Source: Akkermansiaceae bacterium | Lineage (GTDB): Bacteria > Verrucomicrobiota > Verrucomicrobiia > Verrucomicrobiales > Akkermansiaceae | Direction: 5' to 3' | DNA: 5,634 nucleotides | Assembly: GCA_020627645.1 (NCBI GenBank) | Contig: JAHDGN010000240.1 | Span: 1 to 5,634, forward strand | Part shown: in pieces, positions 1 to 5,634 of the stretch | How positions within the stretch are numbered: the first letter of the stretch is position 1 | Layout of the letters: each line of letters begins with the position of its first letter | Notes under the pieces: model-generated | What the model was told of the DNA's origin: nothing | Databases searched by the model: none | The model's input: only the letters and a program-made list of their open reading frames with translations | Translations under genes and position numbers: made by a program

Positions 1-58
1 TTTTGAACTCCGGTGCTTCCAATAGCTACTCATTTCAGTCCGACAGACTCCTAGGGGG

Positions 59-553
59 ATGAATTTTGATCTCGCCCAAAGCTACTTGGCATGGCTAACC
101 ATCAATTTTAGATCTGCTCGGGTAGAGAAGGAAATTATTAATCGTATAGAAACGGCAATTCCGAATCGTTTGGAATATTTTGATACCAAGAAGTGGGACA
201 CCAGCAATGTCAAAGAGGATGATGCGTTGTTCATGGCTGGTAAGCCATTTGATGAGCTCACGACAGATCGGAATCTGATGGCTCTCCGGACTGTTCACAG
301 GAGGTGGCTTTTTGTGAGAGATTATCCGATTATCTTTGTTCGACCATTTAACGATGAGAAATGGAGAAACTCGGGTTCAAATGAGTGGAGAAGATTCACG
401 GTTAGTCAAAAAGTAAGCAAGACTGGAGATGCTTTGTATTTTCTAGAGTCCCAATCCACTGGGCAGCGATTTAGAACTAAGACTGAAAGGTTTCCCTCTG
501 TCACTGACGTTGACTCAGGGAAATCGGGCCACCTCTTTGGAATTATGCGCTAG
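59..553 (+). CDS. Hypothetical protein, 164 residues, unrecognised family
   Basis: I do not recognise this protein. It is predicted to be soluble: there is no signal peptide and no stretch long or hydrophobic enough for a membrane helix. It is rich in charged and aromatic residues, with a central 'RRWLFVRDYPIIFVRPF' segment (about residues 81-97) that looks like paired beta strands, and a basic, Ser/Thr-rich C-terminal third. The ATG at 59 is the first available start after an in-frame TAG at 23-25; no other in-frame ATG occurs until residue 59. A purine run (AGGGGG, 53-58) touches the start codon, too close for a normal Shine-Dalgarno. A strong intrinsic terminator 37 bases after the stop supports a real transcription unit ending here. 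Unlike dnaE, it shows little or no excess of G over C and has mixed codon choice, which could mean later acquisition. The gene may also be the remnant of a longer one. I judge it probably real but of unknown function. Confidence 0.55.
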   Translation: MNFDLAQSYLAWLTINFRSARVEKEIINRIETAIPNRLEYFDTKKWDTSNVKEDDALFMAGKPFDELTTDRNLMALRTVHRRWLFVRDYPIIFVRPFNDEKWRNSGSNEWRRFTVSQKVSKTGDALYFLESQSTGQRFRTKTERFPSVTDVDSGKSGHLFGIMR

Positions 554-590
554 CATCATCGTATTGTTTATTGCTGTTTAGCGAAAGTGA

Positions 591-628
591 CCCGAAGGAG
601 TGAAATGCATTCCTTCGGGATCTTTTTT
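591..628 (+). terminator. Intrinsic (rho-independent) terminator
   Basis: The left arm 591-602 (CCCGAAGGAGTG) pairs with the right arm 608-619 (CATTCCTTCGGG) to give a 12-base-pair stem with a single G-T wobble and a 5-base loop. The distal nine pairs are perfect and GC-rich. The stem is followed by ATC and then six T residues (623-628). The T tract lies on the right, so the terminator acts on + strand transcripts and would end the transcript of the 164-residue gene just upstream. There is no matching A tract on the left, so it is not obviously bidirectional. Confidence 0.9.
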
Positions 629-657
629 GGGAAAGTCATACCTCAAAGCCTCAGGGG

Positions 658-863
658 GGGGATACCTCCAGGGCTAACTCACTTTAGATTGTGGTGGGGA
701 AAAATAGACCACAACATCTTGTGTTACTCCATTGTGCGAAGCGATTTGGACAATCAAGAAGTTGAGCTCTAGCGGGCAGTCAATCTTTCAAAGTGGAATT
801 TGAAGTTTGCGCAAACCCTTTAAATATAAGACCTCCAAAGCGAGTTTGCCCTGGGGATACCTC
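658..863. repeat. Pair of 11-base direct repeats (GGGGATACCTC)
   Basis: GGGGATACCTC occurs at 658-668 and again at 853-863 in the same orientation, 195 bases apart, and a shorter ATACCTC lies at 638-644. The repeats flank the non-coding stretch between the terminator and the membrane-protein gene. An 11-base match within a few hundred bases is uncommon by chance but not impossible. No coding content or transposon-like ends lie between them, so I record them as a repeat of unknown meaning. Confidence 0.35.
805..816. repeat. Perfect 12-base palindrome GTTTGCGCAAAC
   Basis: GTTTGCGCAAAC is its own reverse complement. It lies immediately to the right of another inverted repeat (TTCAAA 787-792 / TTTGAA 799-804). 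It has no T tract on either strand, so it is unlikely to be a terminator. It could be a binding site for a dimeric regulator or a chance occurrence. It is on the 3' side of the minus-strand gene, which is not where an operator would normally be placed. Confidence 0.3.
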
Positions 864-910
864 GTGATTGTTGGTATTCCTTTTTGTCCTTGGGGGAGCG
901 GGCGATAATT

Positions 911-1678
911 CTACGAGACGTTTTGGGGCAATTTCGGTGTGGTTGGTCCTGAAAATTTTGTTGTTGGACAGGCTTGCTTGGGCTTAGGGGTGATCTGAAG
1001 AAGAATGAAATATAGGGTGTAGGCAATGATGTGCAGGGTAATGAGGTAATAGGGCCATGGGCCCATATGGTCGAATAGAGTTGGAACGGGAGGGAGACCG
1101 TTCAGGAATCCGTAGTTTTCTCCGATGAGCCAGTTGAGGGGCACGATGGTGGCGACGTAAGCAAAACTCCAAATGACTGCTCTTTTGAACGCTCCATTTT
1201 GGGGGGCGATCCGGAGGCCCCAGATGAGGAAGATCGCGGCGATTGGGGCTCCGCCGTGTTGAAGGAAGAAGGCGTAAAACTCTGGGTGTGCGGGTCCAAA
1301 GCCAAGTGTGGGGGTAATGAGTCCTTGAGTCGTGCCGGCGACTGCCCATAGATATCCGATTTCGGTGAGTTTGGAGCTTTTCCTAAAAAGGGCGAAGGCT
1401 AGGATCAACGAAACGACATCACACAGGTAGAAAGGGAGGGCATCTTTCTTGACTTTCGCCCACCCGTGGGCATTGAGTCCTTCGCGTGCAAGGGTGAGGA
1501 TAGGATCAAGGGAGACCGAAAGGATCAGGATGGCTCCTAAGGTGTATCGGATGATGGATAGGGTTTTGGCGTTTTTTGATTTTCTCCCATACCAGGTGAG
1601 TAGGATGGCCGCGAGTATGGTCACCGCAATCGCAGAGCAATGTGCGGTACCGAATGGGTTGAAAGGGAAAGATGCCAT
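911..1678 (-). CDS. YwaF/TIGR02206-family multi-pass membrane protein (TMEM164-related)
   Basis: This 255-residue integral membrane protein has about seven hydrophobic segments (roughly residues 15-30, 42-60, 83-98, 107-122, 134-155, 166-185 and 207-228). The family is recognised by an N-terminal 'FGTAH' (9-13), 'LPFYLCD' (81-87, Cys86), 'FFLQHG' (137-142, His141), an Asn-Trp pair (182-183) with 'GENYGFL' (186-192), and 'GPWPYY' (206-211). These match the pattern of Bacillus YwaF and the TIGR02206 group, which are related to animal TMEM164. From memory, human TMEM164 is reported to be a phospholipid acyltransferase that depends on a conserved Cys. An acyl-transfer role here is only an inference, and the bacterial proteins are largely uncharacterised. 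The start is well fixed: an in-frame TAA lies at 1688-1690 and the ATG at 1676-1678 is the first start after it. No Shine-Dalgarno is visible. The last 25 residues are a Pro/Lys/Thr-rich tail without a family motif. The gene is divergent from dnaE and apparently monocistronic here. Confidence 0.85.
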   Translation of the reverse strand: MASFPFNPFGTAHCSAIAVTILAAILLTWYGRKSKNAKTLSIIRYTLGAILILSVSLDPILTLAREGLNAHGWAKVKKDALPFYLCDVVSLILAFALFRKSSKLTEIGYLWAVAGTTQGLITPTLGFGPAHPEFYAFFLQHGGAPIAAIFLIWGLRIAPQNGAFKRAVIWSFAYVATIVPLNWLIGENYGFLNGLPPVPTLFDHMGPWPYYLITLHIIAYTLYFILLQITPKPKQACPTTKFSGPTTPKLPQNVS

Positions 1679-1850
1679 GGGATTATTTTATTTGAACCAG
1701 AATTTAGGAGGAAATTGATTTAAATTGAGTCAAGATTGATTTGTTTGATGCAGGGAATGCTTTTGGGGGTGGGTTGGCAATCTCGAAAAAAAGTGCGTTC
1801 GATTCGGAAATAGCTTTTGAGAAGCGGGAGGACGATTCAGGATTTGAGGG
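1679..1850. promoter_or_regulatory. Divergent intergenic region with phased TTGA repeats
   Basis: This 172-base gap must contain the promoters of both dnaE (rightward) and the membrane-protein gene (leftward). Its left part is AT-rich. TTGA occurs at 1715, 1725, 1736 and 1745, at spacings of 10, 11 and 9 bases, close to one helical turn each. ATTGATTT is repeated exactly at 1714-1721 and 1735-1742. The cluster includes the symmetrical TTGAGTCAA (1725-1733) and the palindrome ATTTAAAT (1718-1725). On the minus strand TTGACT (1733-1728) resembles a -35 element, but I see no good -10 at the proper distance. I cannot place a convincing sigma-70 promoter for dnaE either. The region is a candidate shared control site. 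Confidence 0.35.
1838..1842 (+). promoter_or_regulatory. Candidate ribosome binding site of dnaE
   Basis: CAGGA lies eight bases before the ATG at 1851, at normal Shine-Dalgarno spacing. A stronger-looking GGGAGGA (1826-1832) is 18 bases away, too far, and GAGGG (1846-1850) touches the start codon. The start itself is fixed independently by the in-frame TGA at 1845-1847, only two codons upstream. Confidence 0.45.
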
Positions 1851-4800
1851 ATGTCAGATTCGTTCGTTCACTTGCACTTGCATACCGAGTATTCGACTTT
1901 GGACGGGGCATGTCGGACCAAAGAAGTGGCGGCTCGGGCCAAGGAGTTGGGAATGCCTGCGGTTGCAATGACAGATCATGGGAATCTTTTTGGGGCGATT
2001 AGTTTTTACAAGGCTTGCAAAGGGGCTGGGGTGAAGCCGATTTTAGGGTGTGAAATTTATTTGGCACCGGAGTCGATTGAGAAGAGAGAGGAAATTCCGG
2101 GGCGGAAGAGGTCCTGCCACATGACCTTGCTGGCAGAGAATAATGTGGGGTGGGTCAATTTGCAGAAATTGGTTTCGAAGGGGCATTTGGAGGGAATGTG
2201 GTATGGGAAGCCTAGGGTTGATCGGGAAATTTTGCGTGAACACGCTGAAGGTATTATTTGTTTGTCAGGTTGTATTTCTGGGCCGGTCAACGAGTGGATT
2301 TTGCAAGATCAGGAGGAGGTCGCATTGGAGGCGGCAAAGGAGCTGATGGAGATCTATGGGAGAGAGAACTTCTATTTTGAAGTTCACAACCATGGGATGG
2401 AACAACAGGCGAAGATTTTGGAGACTTTGTCGAAGTTTGGAAAGGAGTTGGGGGTGAAGTTGGTTGCGGCGAATGATGTGCATTTTTTGAGTCGGGAGGA
2501 TCATGAGGCTCATGATGTGATGATTTGTATTGGGACGGGGCGGTTGCTTATCGATGAAAATCGGATGAGGTACACTCCGGAAGTATATTTTAAAACGGCT
2601 GAAGAGATGAGAGAGCTTTTCTCGGAACACCCTGAGGCTTGTGATTCTACCTTGGAGATCGCGGATCGCTGCAATGTTGAGTTTGTCTTAGATCCGACAT
2701 CTTCGGAGAAATACCCCGAGTATGAGCCTGATGACGGGTCTGCGCCGAATGACCATTTTCGGGAATATTGTTATCAGGGGTTGGAGAAGAGGTATGGGGT
2801 TGAGAAAGCGAAGGATCCTGAGTTGATCGATAGATTGGAGTATGAAATGAAGATTATTATTGATCTAAAATTTGCTTCGTACTTTTTGATTACTGCTGAT
2901 TTTATTAATTGGGCCAAGGATCATAAGATCCCGGTGGGTCCCGGGCGTGGGTCGGCGGCGGGGTCTTTGGTGGCTTATACGATGGGGATTACGGATATTT
3001 GTCCGATGAGGTTTGGGTTGCTTTTTGAGAGGTTCTTGAATCCGGAGCGGGTTTCTCCTCCTGATGTTGATATTGATTTTTGTCAGACTCGTCGCCCTGA
3101 GGTGATTGAGTATGTGCGTCGGAAGTATGGGGAGCGAAATGTGTCGCATATTATTACTTATGGAACGTTGGGGGCAAAGTCGGTGATTCGAGATGTGGCT
3201 CGGGTGATGGGAGTTTCTTATGGTGAGGCTGACAGGTTGGCCAAAATGATTGAGACGAAACCTGGGGTCAAATTGAAGGCTGAGTATGAGGAGAAGGCTG
3301 AGCTTCGTGAGGTGATTGAAGAAAGCGCGACTTATCAAGAGCTATGGAACTATGCTCTCAAGTTAGAGGGCTTGACGAGAAATGTGGGTGTTCATGCGGC
3401 AGGAGTGGTGATTGGGGATGGCCCCCTGGATGAGCATGTTCCGTTGACACGAGGTAACGAGGGTGAGGTGGTGACGCAGTATGATATGGGGGCTATCACG
3501 GATGTTGGGTTGTTGAAGATGGATTTTTTGGGGTTGAAAAATATGACAGTGATTCAGGAGGCTGTTGATCATATTCATCAGCATTCTCCGGATTTTGATA
3601 TCTATGAGATTTCTTTGGAGGATGAGGCAACATTTGCGATGTTGAATGCGGGGGAAACGATGGGGGTGTTTCAGTTGGAGAGCGGAGGGATGGTGGAGAC
3701 GTGTCGTAAGTATGGGATTAGTCGGATTGAAGATATTATTGATTTGTTAGCTTTGTACCGTCCGGGTGCGATGCAGTACATTGATCAGATGATCGAAGTG
3801 AAAGAGGGGCGTAAGAAGCCTGTCTATGAGCATCCGTTGCTGGAAGAGGTTTGTGGAGATACCTATGGGGTGATGATTTACCAGGAGCAGGTGCAGAATG
3901 CGGCCAAGATGTTGGCTGGCTATACCCTTGGTGGGGCTGATGTTTTGCGCAGGGCGATGGGTAAAAAGAAGCCGGAAGAGATGGCGAAGCAGCGGGTTAC
4001 GTTTGTGGAGGGGGCTGAAAAAACGAATGGAATTGATGAGAGGAATGCAAATTTGATCTTTGATAAAATTGCTGGATTTGCTGGCTATGGATTCAATAAA
4101 TCCCATTCTGCTTGTTATGGGTTTATTTCGTATTGGACTGGTTTTTTGAAGGCCAATTACCCGATTGAATTTATGTCGGGGTTGCTGTCCAACGAGATCA
4201 CAAATACCGATAAAATCAGTGTCTTTGTGAATGAGTGCTTTCGGATGGGGATTGAGATTTTACCACCTGACCTTAATCGATCGATGTTGCGTTTTGCGCC
4301 TGAGGATGTGTTGGGAGGAAAGCAGGGAATCCGTTATGGTCTGTCTGCGATCAAGAATGTGGGGGCGGCGGCGATGGAGATGGCGATCGAAGATCGGAAA
4401 TCCAACGGGGTTTTTGAATCGTTGGACGATTTCTGTAATCGGTTGGATTCGAAGGTGATCAATAAGCGGATTTTGGAGAATTTGATTAAGGCTGGAGCGA
4501 TGGACTGGACGGGGGAGACTCGTTCGGGAATGACGGAGAGATTGGAAAAGGTATTAGCAAGTGCTAGTAGTGCTCAGAAGGACCGAGATGCGGGGCAGGG
4601 AGGTTTGTTTGATGAGATGGCTTTTGCAACTCCAGCGCCTAGTGGTGAGGGGGGTAAAGTGGTTGAAGAGTGGCCGAAGGACGAGCGTCTTGAGCATGAG
4701 AAGGAATTGTTGGGCTTTTATGTGACTGGGCATCCATTGGATAAGTTTCGAGGTGTGGTGGATTCTGATCGGTTCCAGCGGCTTGGATTGTTGGATGATT

Positions 4801-5312
4801 TAAATATCAGGGATAAGAAAGCTAGGTTCCCGTTTGCCGGTATGGTCCGGAGTGTTGAGCATAAGACGACAAAAGCGGGTAAGGCTTTTGGTGTGGTCGT
4901 TGTGCAAGATTTTACGGGAGATCGTGAGATGGTGTGTTGGAGCGAGAGTTACTTGCCGGCAAGGGATGCGGGATTGATGGTTGCGGGGAGGGTGATTCAG
5001 TTTCAGGCTCAGATCACGGTGGATGATCGGACTGAGCAAAGGAGGCTCACGGGTTCTCAGATTAAGGAGTTGAAGGTTAGGAAAGCGAAGAAGGGGGCTG
5101 CGGTCGAGCTGACCTTATGGACGGGAAGGAATTCGGTTGGTGATTTGGAAAAGATTAAGGGGGTGCTGGCGGAATATCCTGGAAAGGTTCCGGTCTTGCT
5201 CCATGTGCAGAGTGGCGCTGGAAAGCGGGCAACAATCGAATTACCTGAAGATTGCAGGGTGACGGTTAATCCGGCTTTGGAGCGTGAGCTGGCTAGTTGG
5301 ATTGCGGTTTAG
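1851..5312 (+). CDS. dnaE: DNA polymerase III alpha subunit (replicative polymerase, DnaE1 type)
   Basis: This is the catalytic subunit of the chromosomal replicase, which extends primed DNA using dNTPs at the fork. The protein has 1153 residues, close to the E. coli length of about 1160, and is complete. The PHP domain comes first (about 1-280), with H9, H11, D18, H43, E68, H90, C141, D209 and H211 as apparent metal ligands. The polymerase palm follows, with 'PGRGSAAGS' (364-372) and 'PDVDIDF' (404-410). The catalytic aspartates are D407 and D409, and the third is D558 in 'KMDFLGL'. The fingers carry 'GYGFNKSHS' (745-753). A helix-hairpin-helix region lies around 820-900, and the clamp-binding motif 'QGGLFD' is at 916-921. 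An OB fold covers about 990-1070 and a C-terminal domain completes the protein. Family knowledge places it with the clamp, clamp loader and helicase. It is not PolC (no inserted DnaQ-like exonuclease) and is longer than typical DnaE2. The ATG at 1851 is the first start after an in-frame TGA (1845-1847). Codons favour GGG and TTG, with strong G over C. No terminator is visible after the stop. Confidence 0.98.
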   Translation: MSDSFVHLHLHTEYSTLDGACRTKEVAARAKELGMPAVAMTDHGNLFGAISFYKACKGAGVKPILGCEIYLAPESIEKREEIPGRKRSCHMTLLAENNVGWVNLQKLVSKGHLEGMWYGKPRVDREILREHAEGIICLSGCISGPVNEWILQDQEEVALEAAKELMEIYGRENFYFEVHNHGMEQQAKILETLSKFGKELGVKLVAANDVHFLSREDHEAHDVMICIGTGRLLIDENRMRYTPEVYFKTAEEMRELFSEHPEACDSTLEIADRCNVEFVLDPTSSEKYPEYEPDDGSAPNDHFREYCYQGLEKRYGVEKAKDPELIDRLEYEMKIIIDLKFASYFLITADFINWAKDHKIPVGPGRGSAAGSLVAYTMGITDICPMRFGLLFERFLNPERVSPPDVDIDFCQTRRPEVIEYVRRKYGERNVSHIITYGTLGAKSVIRDVARVMGVSYGEADRLAKMIETKPGVKLKAEYEEKAELREVIEESATYQELWNYALKLEGLTRNVGVHAAGVVIGDGPLDEHVPLTRGNEGEVVTQYDMGAITDVGLLKMDFLGLKNMTVIQEAVDHIHQHSPDFDIYEISLEDEATFAMLNAGETMGVFQLESGGMVETCRKYGISRIEDIIDLLALYRPGAMQYIDQMIEVKEGRKKPVYEHPLLEEVCGDTYGVMIYQEQVQNAAKMLAGYTLGGADVLRRAMGKKKPEEMAKQRVTFVEGAEKTNGIDERNANLIFDKIAGFAGYGFNKSHSACYGFISYWTGFLKANYPIEFMSGLLSNEITNTDKISVFVNECFRMGIEILPPDLNRSMLRFAPEDVLGGKQGIRYGLSAIKNVGAAAMEMAIEDRKSNGVFESLDDFCNRLDSKVINKRILENLIKAGAMDWTGETRSGMTERLEKVLASASSAQKDRDAGQGGLFDEMAFATPAPSGEGGKVVEEWPKDERLEHEKELLGFYVTGHPLDKFRGVVDSDRFQRLGLLDDLNIRDKKARFPFAGMVRSVEHKTTKAGKAFGVVVVQDFTGDREMVCWSESYLPARDAGLMVAGRVIQFQAQITVDDRTEQRRLTGSQIKELKVRKAKKGAAVELTLWTGRNSVGDLEKIKGVLAEYPGKVPVLLHVQSGAGKRATIELPEDCRVTVNPALERELASWIAV

Positions 5313-5634
5313 TGAGCTTAATCTGAACGAACAGGCTACTGGGAATTTGGCCAACAATGTCTAGGAGAACGGTTGTCATTCCGGTTTGAGGGGAGTTGGG
5401 CTGCCTTGAAAAATTGATCTTTGTCGAGTTGTGATTTGATCCGGGGGCATGGAAACTTTTGAGGTCGGTAGACCATTGGTAGGTGACGGAGATATCAGAG
5501 GTAATGGAAGATGCTTCGGGGTGTCTCAATCTCCATCTGTTGTCACTGCCTAGGGTTGGAACCAAGACCATTGTTTGAAAGTTAGTTGATTCGGCTATAT
5601 TCGGCGAAGTTCCGAGAAATTGTTCGAGGCCGTT
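5293..5634 (-). CDS. C-terminal part of a probable secreted protein, verrucomicrobial type (runs off the window)
   Basis: The frame is open from the right edge of the window down to the TAG at 5293-5295, giving 113 visible residues. The internal ATG at 5571 is probably not the start, because the 21 codons before it continue the same protein pattern. The visible part begins 'NGLEQFLGTSPN', resembling the Asn/Gly/Leu-Glu/Gly-Thr-x-Pro segment found before the C-terminal module of many large exported Verrucomicrobiae proteins. It continues with 'WRLRHPEAS' and 'YQWSTDLKSFH', then 'SSLFVQIKLT', which looks like a terminal beta-sandwich strand. From memory this module ends many secreted proteins (hydrolases, autotransporter-like and lamin-tail proteins) in that phylum. 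The function of the full protein cannot be told from this end. The gene converges on dnaE, and its last codons overlap the dnaE 3' end by 20 bases. Reading direction and family are fairly sure; secretion is inferred because the N-terminus is outside the window. Confidence 0.7.
   Translation of the reverse strand, partial: NGLEQFLGTSPNIAESTNFQTMVLVPTLGSDNRWRLRHPEASSITSDISVTYQWSTDLKSFHAPGSNHNSTKINFSRQPNSPQTGMTTVLLDIVGQIPSSLFVQIKLTKPQSN

Larger units (their letters stand above)
629..910. other. Intergenic region without a convincing gene
   Basis: Between the terminator and the stop of the minus-strand membrane-protein gene I see no reading frame with a recognisable protein or a credible start. 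It contains several small structures. TTGTGGT (689-695) pairs with ACCACAA (708-714). An overlapping alternative pairs CACAA (710-714) with TTGTG (719-723), so the two hairpins exclude each other. TTCAAA (787-792) pairs with TTTGAA (799-804), and a perfect palindrome follows directly at 805-816. ATACCTC occurs three times (638, 662, 857). Read on the minus strand, the 710-723 hairpin is followed by TTTTT five bases later. It could be a weak terminator for the membrane-protein gene about 190 bases after its stop, but the stem is only five pairs. Confidence 0.5.

Noticed and set aside
587..772. A 61-codon + strand frame after the 164-residue gene
   Set aside because: It starts inside the intrinsic terminator hairpin, has no ribosome binding site, and its translation resembles no protein.
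984..1349. Minus-strand frames at 984-1349 and 1102-1305, and a + strand frame at 1449-1718
   Set aside because: They are out-of-frame or antisense readings of the membrane-protein gene, with low-complexity Arg/Pro/Ser or otherwise meaningless translations.
1706..1717. AGGAGG at 1706-1711 as a strong + strand ribosome binding site
   Set aside because: The TTG three bases downstream opens a frame of only two codons (TTG ATT then TAA), and the spacing is too short. It lies 140 bases before dnaE, so it cannot serve that gene.
1741..1971. A 76-codon + strand frame starting upstream of dnaE (TTG at 1741), as a leader or overlapping gene
   Set aside because: It begins with a rare start codon, has no ribosome binding site, and overlaps the first 120 bases of dnaE in another frame with no recognisable product.
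2265..4106. Several minus-strand frames of 66-157 codons within dnaE
   Set aside because: They are shadows of the strongly biased dnaE codons; their Arg/His/Leu/Ile-rich translations look like no real protein.
1851..5312. Possible intein, frameshift or split in dnaE
   Set aside because: The frame is continuous, of normal length, and the conserved motifs appear in order without an insertion.
1..5634. tRNA, rRNA, CRISPR array, insertion sequence, riboswitch, attachment site or origin (DnaA box cluster)
   Set aside because: I saw no cloverleaf, spaced repeat array, transposase motif, terminal inverted repeat or TTATCCACA-type box on either strand by eye.

Overview
The window looks like an ordinary chromosomal housekeeping locus, most likely from a member of the Verrucomicrobiota. 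The strongest taxonomic hint is the open frame at the right edge on the minus strand. It carries the 'NGLEQFLGTSP' and 'YQWSTDL..FH' C-terminal pattern that I associate with large secreted proteins of Verrucomicrobiae. The dnaE gene and the membrane-protein gene do not contradict this. The phylum is an inference from memory of protein patterns, not from a search.

Layout from left to right. Positions 59-553 (+) hold an orphan 164-residue hypothetical protein, followed 37 bases later by a textbook intrinsic terminator (591-628). Positions 629-910 hold no convincing gene, only small inverted and direct repeats. Positions 911-1678 (-) encode a multi-pass membrane protein of the YwaF/TIGR02206 family, related to TMEM164. 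A 172-base divergent region (1679-1850) with helically spaced TTGA repeats separates it from dnaE. Positions 1851-5312 (+) encode a complete DNA polymerase III alpha subunit of the DnaE1 type, 1153 residues, with all catalytic residues, an apparently fully metal-competent PHP domain and an internal clamp-binding motif. From 5293 to the right edge, on the minus strand, is the C-terminal end of a larger protein whose stop codon lies inside the 3' end of dnaE (20-base convergent overlap).

The genes do not form an operon or a pathway. dnaE is the replicative polymerase and is transcribed alone within this window; its neighbours point the opposite way or are separated by a terminator. The + strand carries an excess of G over C in dnaE, and also, more weakly, across both minus-strand genes. 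This suggests the + strand is the leading strand and that dnaE is co-oriented with replication. I found no evidence of a mobile element, CRISPR array, RNA gene or defence system. The items most worth a second look are the intact PHP proofreading site, the Cys/His membrane protein beside dnaE, the phased repeats between them, and the tail-to-tail overlap at the 3' end of dnaE.
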